A stretch of 58,031 bases of DNA. It comes from Lachnospiraceae bacterium (lineage in GTDB: Bacteria > Bacillota > Clostridia > Lachnospirales > Lachnospiraceae). The notes beneath the pieces are model-generated. The model was not told the origin of the DNA and made no database searches. It saw nothing but the letters and a program-made list of their open reading frames with translations. Location: positions 1 to 58,031 of the forward strand of contig JAEEQL010000004.1 in the NCBI GenBank assembly GCA_016285265.1, given 5' to 3'. Made by a program: the position numbers and the translations under genes. Position 1 is the stretch's first letter. Each line of letters opens with the position of its first letter. Shown here one piece after another: positions 25,528 through 34,626 of the stretch.

Positions 25528-26223
25528 TCACTTAACCTTCAGTGACTTCAGATATTCCTTATGCTCCGGAGTTACGCGGTTGCTCTCTATGGATTTCTGT
25601 ATTGCTTTGTTGTGTGTCCACGCGGGAAGTTTTTTCTTTTCGATATAGGGGATCACAGCATCGTACTGCTTGGCGAGAGCCGTGGCAAAATACCATGCGA
25701 CCATCATATTGATGTAATATTCTTCGGACTTTACGCCCGCAACCATCTTCGGATATGCCTTATCGAAATCCTCATCGAGAAAATGCTCCATCAGCATTCC
25801 TATTCCGAATCTGACGGTATATGTATCATCCGACGCTATCCATGCCTTTATTCGTTCGAGGAGTTCCTTTCGATGCTTTTTTAATACCTTGGGTGACATC
25901 TGGTCGCAGGTTGCCCAGTTATCAACATAGGGAAGAAATACTTCAAGTCTGTCCATGCACTCATCAAAATCCTTCATTCCTGAAATAATGAAAGCATGAA
26001 GCTGATCTTCGTCAAAATACTTGTGGGGAAGATCATCAAGGAAAAGACTGCAGTCGTAAGTTTTCAGAAGTTCCTTCGCAAGGTCCCTGAGCTGCGGTGT
26101 CCTTGTTCCGATGATACGTTTCGGATCTACGGTCGGGATCAGTTTTGCCTGGAAGTCCCTGTATTCCTTATCCTGCATCGCAAGGAGTTTTTCTCTTATC
26201 TCTTTTACTTTTATCTTTTCCAT
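25528..26223 (-). CDS. DNA alkylation repair protein, AlkD-like
   Basis: A 231-residue all-helical HEAT-like repeat protein of the AlkD family, which removes bulky or positively charged alkylated bases from DNA. The segment VDNWATCDQMSPK carries the conserved tryptophan and aspartate, and TVRFGIGMLM carries the arginine that follows in the family. It sits between trkA (five bases upstream) and the dehydratase-like gene (three bases downstream), so it is probably translated from the same message. Its own ribosome site is weak. Confidence 0.88.
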   Translation of the reverse strand: MEKIKVKEIREKLLAMQDKEYRDFQAKLIPTVDPKRIIGTRTPQLRDLAKELLKTYDCSLFLDDLPHKYFDEDQLHAFIISGMKDFDECMDRLEVFLPYVDNWATCDQMSPKVLKKHRKELLERIKAWIASDDTYTVRFGIGMLMEHFLDEDFDKAYPKMVAGVKSEEYYINMMVAWYFATALAKQYDAVIPYIEKKKLPAWTHNKAIQKSIESNRVTPEHKEYLKSLKVK

Positions 26224-26228
26224 AGCGG

Positions 26229-27596
26229 TTATGCAAAGATGCTGTTCAGATTTTCGGTGCGGTTCTTCTTTTCGGAAACGATGATGACCTTGTCTCCGGG
26301 ATTGATGCTTGTGCTTCCGTCGGGGATTATGACCTCACCGTCACGGATTATCGAAGCGACTATGATATTCTTCCTGAGCTTGAAGGAAGGCTCCTTAAAC
26401 TGCACACCGCTCTTTGAAAAGCCTTCGTTTGCGGTAAACTGAAGAACCTCCGCCTTGTTCTCCGCAACCGAAGCATACTTCTCGATATCGTTGGGAGCAT
26501 CGCCCGCTTCCTGGTTGTGCACGAAACGGATGAGCTTGTTTACTGAAATCTCGGAAGGAGAAAGCGTTATATCAAGGTTGATACGGTGGAGCAGAGTGAG
26601 ATGTCCGGGTGCTTCAATCCTTGTAAGAACGGAAGGAATGTTTCTGGACCACGCATACATACTGGTAACGAGATTGGTCTCATCGTTATCGGTCAGTGAA
26701 ACAAGCGCGTCCATCGAACCTATGCCTTCGTCCTCGAGTATCTCGCCGGTCTCACCCTTCCAGAAGGAAACCTTTATATCCGGATAACGCGCCATCAGAT
26801 CCGAGCATCTGTCAAGATCCGCCTCAATGACGGTGATGTCCTTCTTTTCTTTAAGGAGCATTTCGATAAGGTACTCAGCGGTGATTCCTCCGCCCACGAT
26901 CATGACCTTCTTGGCGGCACGCTTGACGATACCGATCTTCTGAAGGATCTTCATCATGCGGTCCTTCCTTGCAGCGATGCCGATGCTGTCGCCCGCTTCG
27001 ATGATGAACTGTCCGTCGGGAACATAGAGCTTGCCTCCCCTGAGAACGGTTGCGATAAGGATCTCGTCATCGAGCTTCTTTCTTATCTCATACAGTGACA
27101 TTCCTTTCAGAGGCGAATCATCAAGCATCTTTACGGTCGCCATCTGCATCATATCCCCGAACAGTCCCTCGGGCTTTACTATGCCGGGAAGCCCGATGCT
27201 GAGGTCGGATGCCTCGGCCATGTCGTATTTGGGATTGAATATGTAATCTATGTTCTGTTCTTTTTCGAGAGTCTTGCGCTCTGCGGCAAAGTCGGGCTGG
27301 AATACCCTTGCAACGGTGCGTAGCGTTCCCACGGCCTTGGCCTGCACGCAGCTGAGCAGGTTGATCTCGTCAACCGGTGTGAGTGCGATGAGGATATCCG
27401 CGGTATCGGCACCTGCCTTGTACAGGGTTTCCTTTGAAGCGCCGCTTCCGACCACTCCGCTTACATTGTATCTGTCCGTCACTTCATCGACGAGCTCCTT
27501 TCGCTTGTCAATGATGGTGATGTCATAATTTTTCTTGGCGAGTGCTCCGATCAGTGAACAGCCGGTACGACCCGCGCCTACGATGATGAGCTTCAT
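26229..27596 (-). CDS. trkA: TrkA-type potassium uptake regulator
   Basis: A 455-residue cytosolic protein with two RCK_N and two RCK_C domains in tandem. Each half starts with a Rossmann NAD-binding motif: IIVGAGRTG near residue 4 and VMIVGGGITAEYL near 233. TrkA normally gates a TrkH or KtrB potassium channel, but none is present here; the gene upstream is a cation/proton antiporter, which may be the actual partner. AAAGGAT precedes the start. Confidence 0.93.
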   Translation of the reverse strand: MKLIIVGAGRTGCSLIGALAKKNYDITIIDKRKELVDEVTDRYNVSGVVGSGASKETLYKAGADTADILIALTPVDEINLLSCVQAKAVGTLRTVARVFQPDFAAERKTLEKEQNIDYIFNPKYDMAEASDLSIGLPGIVKPEGLFGDMMQMATVKMLDDSPLKGMSLYEIRKKLDDEILIATVLRGGKLYVPDGQFIIEAGDSIGIAARKDRMMKILQKIGIVKRAAKKVMIVGGGITAEYLIEMLLKEKKDITVIEADLDRCSDLMARYPDIKVSFWKGETGEILEDEGIGSMDALVSLTDNDETNLVTSMYAWSRNIPSVLTRIEAPGHLTLLHRINLDITLSPSEISVNKLIRFVHNQEAGDAPNDIEKYASVAENKAEVLQFTANEGFSKSGVQFKEPSFKLRKNIIVASIIRDGEVIIPDGSTSINPGDKVIIVSEKKNRTENLNSIFA

Positions 27597-27630
27597 ATGA
27601 TATCCTTTCCGAAAACCATGGCCGGCAAGC

Positions 27631-28923
27631 TTACTGCTTTCTGTCTGCGGTCATTCTGTTCGTTTTGTGTTTTTCAAGTGCAAAGTAAACATTCTTTACG
27701 GTGAGTCCCTGTACGAGCACCGTGAAGAATATGGTTATATAGGTAACATTTATGAATATGTCGTAAACATCCGGAGGAAGGAATTCCTTGGTCCCGAATG
27801 CAAGTGCCAGCGAAAGACCGCCCTTAAGCGCAGACCAGGTCATCAGCATCACGTATTCACCGATGCTGTAATTTCCGGGGATATTTCTTTTTCCGGTAAG
27901 AAGACTGCTGATCGATACTCCCAGTCCTCTTGCGAGCACATTTATCAGGATTGCAGCGGGAGCAATGATCAGGATGTACCTGCTGACATCGATATTCAGG
28001 ACAAGAAGTCCTATCATGATGAAGAGAATGGAATTGAGAAGGCTTTCGACTATCTCCCAGAAATCCTTGTAGAGCTCTCTTCTGTCGATGACCATCGCCC
28101 TTCTTTCGATCTTGGAATATGCACCGGAGAAATACATTCCGCAGACAACGGATGCGATGACACCGGAGAATCCGAGATGCTCGCAGATTATATAAACGAG
28201 GGAAACATCGAGAAGTGAGATAAGGATATATTTGATGGGATCCCTAGTGATCTCCATGAGCTTAAAAAGAACAAAGGAAACGACGAGTGCGACTGCAACC
28301 GCACCAACGATCTCCTTTAACATCAGCACGACGAAATTGCTGTCACCGCTGTGGATGACAAGGCTTCTTACAAATATGAAAAGCGTGACGCCGGTTCCGT
28401 CATTAAAGAGTGATTCGTTCTCGATGACAGAGCAGACATTCTTGGAAAGACCTATCTTGTTGAGTATTCCGGTAGCAGCAATGGGGTCAGTGGGAGATAC
28501 AACGCATCCGAGAAGGATGCAGGTGAGGATATCCATTCCGAGGCCGAAGACAAATGATACGAGATAGAACAGGCATCCGTAGATGACGGATGAGATCATT
28601 GTCGTAAGAAGTGCAAGAAGGCTTATGGCTCTCACGTTCTGCCTGAACTTGCGCATATTGACCTTGCTCGCTCCGGAAAAGAGCATAAAGCACAGAACGC
28701 CGTCCATAAGATATTCTTCAAAACCGAAATCACCGAGCTCGGTCACAAATTCTCTGACTGAATCAATCCCGAGAAGCCTTCCGGCTGCCAGGAGGATCAG
28801 TGACAGGATAAGCGAAAACAGGATAAGGGCGATATCGCTCTGAATATGGAAATACTTCTCATTCAATATTCCGATCATCACTATCATCATCAGAATGATG
28901 ATCAGAAAATACAATACACTCAT
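27631..28923 (-). CDS. CPA1 family Na+/H+ or K+/H+ antiporter
   Basis: A 430-residue polytopic membrane protein with about 12 helices. The segment CVVSPTDPIAATGIL and the following ENESLFNDGTG are diagnostic of NhaP-type CPA1 exchangers, including the ND ion-binding pair. It would exchange Na+ or K+ for protons. AAAGGAT lies before the start. It is the first gene of the run with trkA, alkD and the dehydratase-like gene, 34 bases ahead of trkA. Confidence 0.92.
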   Translation of the reverse strand: MSVLYFLIIILMMIVMIGILNEKYFHIQSDIALILFSLILSLILLAAGRLLGIDSVREFVTELGDFGFEEYLMDGVLCFMLFSGASKVNMRKFRQNVRAISLLALLTTMISSVIYGCLFYLVSFVFGLGMDILTCILLGCVVSPTDPIAATGILNKIGLSKNVCSVIENESLFNDGTGVTLFIFVRSLVIHSGDSNFVVLMLKEIVGAVAVALVVSFVLFKLMEITRDPIKYILISLLDVSLVYIICEHLGFSGVIASVVCGMYFSGAYSKIERRAMVIDRRELYKDFWEIVESLLNSILFIMIGLLVLNIDVSRYILIIAPAAILINVLARGLGVSISSLLTGKRNIPGNYSIGEYVMLMTWSALKGGLSLALAFGTKEFLPPDVYDIFINVTYITIFFTVLVQGLTVKNVYFALEKHKTNRMTADRKQ

Positions 28924-29076
28924 GCGGATCCTTTCGGGTTCTTTCAGGAAGTTTCATCTGTCCGAACCGTATATATTATCCTCTATATTTTAAAGAATTC
29001 GGCATATTCAGTCAAATATCCACCATCCTCCGGACTGCTCAACCCAAGGTTTATATATATTTAAGGCAAAAAAGGG

Positions 29077-29082
29077 TATAAT
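29077..29082 (+). promoter_or_regulatory. Probable -10 box of the moxR operon
   Basis: A perfect TATAAT lies 133 bases before the moxR start, in the 292-base divergent gap with the antiporter gene. The -35 is poor and A/T-rich. The remainder of the gap shows no gene or structured RNA that I recognise. Confidence 0.45.
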
Positions 29083-29215
29083 ATCGTAAAACGCCCTGTC
29101 CCGGCGGTATCAGAGCACGAAAAGCCCGCTTTCCGGAATTATTGCAGATATGACGCAGCCGTTATCTGAGGCTGGCAGACCGGTAAAGAACGGACTTCGT
29201 AAAAAGAGGTAAGTT

Positions 29216-30139
29216 ATGATAGATAAGTTACGCACACAGATAAATGAATATTTCGTCGGAAAAGAAGACGCTGTCGAAAATGTCCTCATATGTCTCCTGG
29301 CAGGCGGACATGTACTCATAGAGGATGTTCCCGGTGTGGGAAAGACAACCCTCGCCAGGGTTCTGGCAGGTTCGGTCGACATGTCGTTCGGACGCATCCA
29401 GTTTACACCCGATACGCTTCCCGGCGATGTCACCGGCTTATCCGTTTATAATATGAAGACCGGTGAATTCGAATACAGGGAAGGTGCGATAATGCGAAGC
29501 ATACTTCTTGCGGATGAGATCAACAGAACCTCTCCCAAGACCCAGTCCGCACTTCTCGAAGCAATGGCCGAGGGAAGCGTTACGGTCGACGGCACGAAAT
29601 ATGATCTTCCCGATCCGTTTATGGTGATCGCGACCCAGAATCCAACCGAGTTCATCGGAACCTATCCTCTCCCCGAGGCATCTGTCGACAGATTCATGAT
29701 GAGACTCAGCATCGGTTATCCCGGAAAAGAAGAGGAAATAAAGCTTGCGCGAAATCACATCGAAGGCAGGACCGCGGATAAGGTAAAGCCCGTATGCTCC
29801 GCTTCCGAAGTGCTTGAAATGAAAAAGAAGGTCCGCGATACGATCGTTTCGGACAATTGCCTTGCATATGCAAGGGAGATCATCGAACTTACCAGAAGCG
29901 AATCCCGCTTCATTCTCGGCGCATCGCCCAGGGCGCTCCTTTCCCTGATCAGTGCATCACAGGCGAAGGCGTATTTATCCGGAAGGGATTTCGTAAAACC
30001 CGACGACATCAAAGCCGTTGCCGTTAACGTTCTCATCCACAGACTTGTGCTCACTCCCGAAAGCCGCATCGCCGGCGAAAAGAAGGATGCGATCATAAGG
30101 AGCATCATACTCAAGGTAAAAGTTCCCACGAAAGAATAA
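29216..30139 (+). CDS. MoxR family AAA+ ATPase
   Basis: A 307-residue AAA+ chaperone of the MoxR type. Walker A is EDVPGVGKTTLA near residue 40, Walker B is ILLADEINRTSPKTQ near 100, and the sensor region TQNP follows. AGAGG precedes the start. It is the first gene of the MoxR / DUF58 / transglutaminase operon, a common arrangement in which the ATPase is thought to help assemble or activate the partner proteins. Confidence 0.95.
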   Translation: MIDKLRTQINEYFVGKEDAVENVLICLLAGGHVLIEDVPGVGKTTLARVLAGSVDMSFGRIQFTPDTLPGDVTGLSVYNMKTGEFEYREGAIMRSILLADEINRTSPKTQSALLEAMAEGSVTVDGTKYDLPDPFMVIATQNPTEFIGTYPLPEASVDRFMMRLSIGYPGKEEEIKLARNHIEGRTADKVKPVCSASEVLEMKKKVRDTIVSDNCLAYAREIIELTRSESRFILGASPRALLSLISASQAKAYLSGRDFVKPDDIKAVAVNVLIHRLVLTPESRIAGEKKDAIIRSIILKVKVPTKE

Positions 30140-30140
30140 T

Positions 30141-31304
30141 ATGACAGCTCGCAGGATCGTCTTAATACTATTATGGATCCTATCCCTGGTCGGCATAACC
30201 TATTACGGCGGCCCCGTCAGTTACGGCTTTTTTGCGGCCGTAACCCTCGCTCCGTTAATATCGCTTCTCTACACGCTCATCGTGCTCATCCGCTTCAAGA
30301 TATATCAGGATGTAAACAGAAAGAATGTCACGGCGGGAAGCATCTCCGATTTCTACATAACGCTTCAGAATGAGGATCCGTTTACATATTCGGGAATCCG
30401 GATCACCTTCTACAGCCCTTTTTCAACAATAAGCGGAATAGACGAAAATGCGGAGTATGAGCTTCCGCCGCATTCCGGCATCAAAAAGGAAACATCCCTC
30501 TTTTGTAAATACCGCGGTGAATATGAAGTCGGAGTCAGGAAGATCATCATCAGGGATTACCTTAAGATCTTCAGACTCACCTTCAAAAACAGAGAACCCT
30601 TCCGTGTAAACGTGCTACCCGCAGTTTACAGACCGGTCGCACTCAAAACACTTGAAAATATCGATTCCGCATCGGTCGATTCGCCCGGAGGAAACACCGA
30701 GCCGGATGTCACGGTAAGGGAATATGTTCCGGGAGATGATATAAGGAAGATCCACTGGAAGCTGACCGCGGCAAACGGAAAGCTTCTTGTCAGAAATACA
30801 ACGGGCGAAGAAAAACAGGGTATCGGCATCATCATGGATCCGGAAAGGTATTCACAGGACCCCGGCAACTATCTTCCTCTTGAAAACAAGATAACGGAAA
30901 CCGTGATAGCACTCCTGCAGTTCTTCCTCGCAAATTCCGTAAACGCAACAGCTTATACATGGCAGACCGCTCTGAGAACAGATATTGTAAAGGACGCGGA
31001 TGCATTCAAGGAATTCTATACCTTTCTTTCCGGTTACAGATTTGAAAAGGATACATCCGCTAAGGAAATGCTTTCGCAGCTGATCTCGGAGGGAACTCTT
31101 TTCTCACACAGGATAGTCATTGCGGTCCTGCATACGATAAGCGCCGATGCACTTGATGCGATACGTATCATGGAGCTTAACGGTGTTACCGTCATCGTAT
31201 ATTTGATCACGGATAACGAACATGAAGCCGAAAATGCAAGGACACTGCTTCACGGCAGATTCTTCCGTATCGGAACGGAAGAAGATCTGAAAGAGGTGCT
31301 GTGA
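30141..31304 (+). CDS. DUF58 domain membrane protein
   Basis: A 387-residue protein with two N-terminal membrane helices (residues ~5-22 and ~28-50) and a cytosolic DUF58 domain carrying the family core EYVPGDDIRKIHWKLTA at about residues 195-211. The end resembles a VWA-like fold. It begins one base after the moxR stop, and its stop overlaps the start of the transglutaminase gene. No enzymatic role is known for the family. Confidence 0.93.
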   Translation: MTARRIVLILLWILSLVGITYYGGPVSYGFFAAVTLAPLISLLYTLIVLIRFKIYQDVNRKNVTAGSISDFYITLQNEDPFTYSGIRITFYSPFSTISGIDENAEYELPPHSGIKKETSLFCKYRGEYEVGVRKIIIRDYLKIFRLTFKNREPFRVNVLPAVYRPVALKTLENIDSASVDSPGGNTEPDVTVREYVPGDDIRKIHWKLTAANGKLLVRNTTGEEKQGIGIIMDPERYSQDPGNYLPLENKITETVIALLQFFLANSVNATAYTWQTALRTDIVKDADAFKEFYTFLSGYRFEKDTSAKEMLSQLISEGTLFSHRIVIAVLHTISADALDAIRIMELNGVTVIVYLITDNEHEAENARTLLHGRFFRIGTEEDLKEVL

Positions 31305-33529
31305 TGATCGCGTTCGTATATGACATCATATATCTTATATCTCTTTCACTTATTCCCACACTGTGGGCTGTTTCCCATGCATACGAGGATGTCCGCACGC
31401 TCCCTGTGTTCCTCGTCTCATTTACCGTATCCGCGATCATACTGATCTTCATACATATCAAAAACACCGGAAAAGTAATACTGGGAGGTGTGCTTATCAC
31501 CATCGCTGCAGCCTCCGCTTTTCTTATTCCGGAAGATATAAAAGCATCATTCATCGAAGGTCATCCCTGGCTGGCCACTGCCATTCTTATCCCTGCGATC
31601 GTTACCGTCATCGGAAAGGTGCTGTGTTCATTCAGATTCGTCCGTCCCGTGATATCGGGCATCCTCGCTGCGGCTCTCGCATACGTAATGTACAGGGGGA
31701 TCGATATTCCGAAAGCGGTCGTCTCATTCGTTTTCTTTTTCGTGCTCTGCACTTTTGCCGATGAGATACAGATCGGGTGGAAGAAGCTCGGAAAAGCCGA
31801 CAGCAAAAAGCACCTTGTCTTCATTTCACCTTTTCTTGTTCTGTTCCTTGTACTGATGCTCATATTCCCGGCAAAGGAAGAACCGTATGACTGGGCTCTC
31901 GCAAAGAAGATCGCACAGACGGCATATGACAACTATTACAGGATCAAGGAATATCTTCTCAGTCTGGGGCAGAGCGACAGCGCGGATTCATTCCTCGGAT
32001 TTTCGGAATATGCTTCGATCGGAGACGGCTCCGGTGAAAACGATAAAAAGGTCCTCGAAGTGACACAGATAACCGGAAATTCTTCCTATGCCTATCTTGC
32101 GGGCAAGACCTTTGATACATTTGAGGACCTTGAGTGGAAGAAAACCTACGAAGGTTCCGATACGGATTCCCTTACGGACTGCCTTGAAACCCTGTATGCC
32201 GCAAGGCTTTATTCCGGCGAGCTTTATACCGATTATATAAGACACGGCCAGCTCGACATACATATTCTCAACATGTACACGACGCATTTATTCACGCCCC
32301 ATAAATACTATAACTTCATGTATATGGGCGATGATATTCCGTACGTTTCAAACGGCGGGGATCCGCTTTCGGAAGAACGTATGACATACGGTGATGTTTA
32401 TTCTGCGGAGTATTTCAGATTAAACACCGACAGTCCCGAATTCGAAGGATTCCTTGAAAGCGGATTACCCGATGATGAGAATGAATGGCTGCGTACCCAG
32501 AATTCATTCTACTTAAAGAACATTCCGTATATCTCCTTCGAAGAACTCGAAATGTACAGAGAAAGAATGAATGAGGTATACCTAAGCGATACCGATATCT
32601 CTCCCGAACTGAAAGAATATCTTGATGAGTTTTTCGAAGACTGCACCACCGATGCGGAAAAACTCAAAAAACTCGAGAAGCTCTTTAATTCCATGAGATA
32701 TAACATCCGTGTAGGTGCGCTCCCGGACGATATCGATACCACACCGGAATTCCTGGATTATCTGATCTTCGAAAAGCAGGAGGGTTACTGCGTTTACTAT
32801 GCCAGCGCATTTGTCCTGATATCCAGATACATCGGCATACCTTCCAGATTCGTACAGGGTTACCGCATAGAGCTTCATAACCGAGGTTCGGAAGTGATCA
32901 CGGAAAACAGTGCCCATGCATGGCCCGAATGTTATATTGAGGGAATCGGATGGATAGCGTATGAACCGACTCCGGGCTTCAGAATGTCGAACAGATGGAA
33001 AACCTCCGCAGAGCTTGCCGAAGAAAAGGAACACGCATCCATAGTAAATGAAGATTACGTTTATGAACCCGAAGTGGAGCTTCCGGATATAGAGCTCGAA
33101 GAACATGAAGAAGCAGATCCCATCGACTGGAGATATCCCGCACTGATCGCCGCAGTTTCTCTGTCCGCAGCGCTCCTTCTCCTCATCATGATAAAACTCA
33201 TAGGGCGCATCAGATACGCTCTCAGCAGCGATGAGAAGAAATACGACATTTACTTTGCAAGGAACATGAAACTTCTCAAAATCACCGGATTGTCTAAGCC
33301 TGATGGAGAAACCTTCGAAGAATTCAGAAAAAGGGCGGAAAAAGAAATCCCCCGTAAGCATCTGGCTTTCATTGAAACTTACGAAGCCTGTGCTTACAGG
33401 GGAGATGATATAACAGGTAAAGATGTGGCTGTAATACATGATAATAACAGTGGCATCATCGATCACATAAAGAAAACCGGACTCAGGGGAAGAATATCCC
33501 TTATGGGTTATTACCTGTTCATGACATAG
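31304..33529 (+). CDS. Membrane transglutaminase-like protein
   Basis: A 741-residue protein with about six N-terminal membrane helices, an extracytoplasmic transglutaminase/protease-like domain at roughly residues 440-580, one more helix near 630, and a cytosolic tail. The catalytic triad is in place: cysteine in EGYCVYYASA, histidine in NSAHAWPE and aspartate/glutamate in the following IAYEPTPGF region. I prefer ATG 31304 over the GTG at 31301; AGAGGTG is suitably placed for it. The stop of DUF58 and this start overlap (TGATG). It completes the MoxR operon. Confidence 0.92.
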   Translation: MIAFVYDIIYLISLSLIPTLWAVSHAYEDVRTLPVFLVSFTVSAIILIFIHIKNTGKVILGGVLITIAAASAFLIPEDIKASFIEGHPWLATAILIPAIVTVIGKVLCSFRFVRPVISGILAAALAYVMYRGIDIPKAVVSFVFFFVLCTFADEIQIGWKKLGKADSKKHLVFISPFLVLFLVLMLIFPAKEEPYDWALAKKIAQTAYDNYYRIKEYLLSLGQSDSADSFLGFSEYASIGDGSGENDKKVLEVTQITGNSSYAYLAGKTFDTFEDLEWKKTYEGSDTDSLTDCLETLYAARLYSGELYTDYIRHGQLDIHILNMYTTHLFTPHKYYNFMYMGDDIPYVSNGGDPLSEERMTYGDVYSAEYFRLNTDSPEFEGFLESGLPDDENEWLRTQNSFYLKNIPYISFEELEMYRERMNEVYLSDTDISPELKEYLDEFFEDCTTDAEKLKKLEKLFNSMRYNIRVGALPDDIDTTPEFLDYLIFEKQEGYCVYYASAFVLISRYIGIPSRFVQGYRIELHNRGSEVITENSAHAWPECYIEGIGWIAYEPTPGFRMSNRWKTSAELAEEKEHASIVNEDYVYEPEVELPDIELEEHEEADPIDWRYPALIAAVSLSAALLLLIMIKLIGRIRYALSSDEKKYDIYFARNMKLLKITGLSKPDGETFEEFRKRAEKEIPRKHLAFIETYEACAYRGDDITGKDVAVIHDNNSGIIDHIKKTGLRGRISLMGYYLFMT

Positions 33530-33555
33530 ATCCACAGGCTTTTCTTTTCGCTTTA

Positions 33556-34449
33556 TCAGTGTCCCATAAGATCATTTACCTCGCTCAATGTCGGAGGATT
33601 GAGAGGAAGCGGGAAACGGGATATGGCAACTCCCGAACATGCGCTTGCAAACCTTACCGTCTCCTCATCGTTCATACCGTGTAACAGTGCATATACACAT
33701 CCTGCCTTGAAGGTATCTCCGGCTCCGAGCGTGCTCCTTACCTCTACGGGGCAGGGCTTCATACGATGTATCTCTTCACCCTTTCTCGCATAGAGCATAT
33801 CTCCGCCGCCCTGAGTTATGATAGTAAGTCCACTGCTCTCTGCCTGCATGAGCTTCATTATCTCTTCGGCGCTCATTCCTTCATAGGTTTCGGTGCATTC
33901 CTTTGAAACAACATTGATGGCGGCATTCTTATGAAGAAATGAATCGTGCTTTGAATCGATCGTCACATAAGGGATTCCCGCCTTTATGCAGATCTCGGCG
34001 GCTCTCCGGGTTTCATCACCGAAAAACGGATCGATGGCGACGACCCTGCTCGACAGGATATCTTCCTCCTTCGGAATGCTCCACCATCTCTTTCCCGTTG
34101 AAAAGAGAGTCTGGAAACGTCCCATGGGTGAGCGTACAAGACCCGCGATCACGACATAATCCATAACTCCGTCATCATCCGTCACGAAATTCATGGATGA
34201 CAGGTCGACATTCTTATTCTCATAGAAGGACTTCAGCATCGGTGCAACCTCTGTTCCGATCCACGTTCCGTCCATCTTGACGGACACGCCGAGCGAATCG
34301 AGCACCGTGGCAGCCGTTCCGGTCTCTCCGCCGGGCAGGAAATAATGCTCCTTTATCTCCGAATATTCGTCGGGCTTCAGGAAGCCGTCCTTTAACAGAA
34401 ATGAATGAGTTCCGAGTATCTGACCGAACAGATAAGCATCATGCGCCAT
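33556..34449 (-). CDS. PfkB family carbohydrate kinase
   Basis: A 297-residue sugar or nucleoside kinase of the ribokinase/PfkB family. The C-terminal signature TLGAGDTFKAGCV contains the catalytic aspartate, and the N-terminal PGGETGTAATVLDSLG is the substrate-side glycine motif. The sugar cannot be determined. GGGGG precedes the start by about ten bases. It is monocistronic and its promoter region holds two palindromes, pointing to specific control. Confidence 0.9.
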   Translation of the reverse strand: MAHDAYLFGQILGTHSFLLKDGFLKPDEYSEIKEHYFLPGGETGTAATVLDSLGVSVKMDGTWIGTEVAPMLKSFYENKNVDLSSMNFVTDDDGVMDYVVIAGLVRSPMGRFQTLFSTGKRWWSIPKEEDILSSRVVAIDPFFGDETRRAAEICIKAGIPYVTIDSKHDSFLHKNAAINVVSKECTETYEGMSAEEIMKLMQAESSGLTIITQGGGDMLYARKGEEIHRMKPCPVEVRSTLGAGDTFKAGCVYALLHGMNDEETVRFASACSGVAISRFPLPLNPPTLSEVNDLMGH

Positions 34450-34470
34450 AGATTCTTAACCCCCTTTTTG

Positions 34471-34486
34471 CGGTCACATGTGACCG
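34471..34486. promoter_or_regulatory. Perfect 16-base palindrome before the PfkB kinase gene
   Basis: CGGTCACATGTGACCG is its own reverse complement and lies just downstream of the -10 box on the minus strand, between transcript start and ribosome site. It is well placed as a repressor site. Confidence 0.7.
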
Positions 34487-34498
34487 TTCTATTGGAAT

Positions 34499-34521
34499 AT
34501 TATATCACTGAATACAGTGAT
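34499..34521 (-). promoter_or_regulatory. PfkB kinase promoter with inverted repeat in the spacer
   Basis: The minus strand reads TATAAT at 34504-34499. Immediately upstream, the inverted repeat ATCACTG-N4-CAGTGAT (34504-34521) occupies the spacer region. No good -35 box is visible, which fits a promoter needing an activator bound at this repeat. Confidence 0.6.
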
Positions 34522-34531
34522 CATACCCATA

Positions 34532-34568
34532 CAAAATGATCCCTCCCGTTCGTATGGGGAGGGATCAT
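34532..34568 (-). terminator. Intrinsic terminator of the MerR-methyltransferase gene
   Basis: The 12-base-pair stem ATGATCCCTCCC / GGGAGGGATCAT is followed on the minus strand by TTTT, about 60 bases after the stop. Confidence 0.75.
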
Positions 34569-34626
34569 CATAAAGGATTTAAGGATTATTGTTTTCGAAC
34601 CGTATATTGATAAAAACGAAGGAGCA

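Noticed and set aside
32582-33535. 317-residue minus-strand ORF inside the transglutaminase gene
   Set aside because: It is antisense to the conserved catalytic domain and lacks protein-like features.
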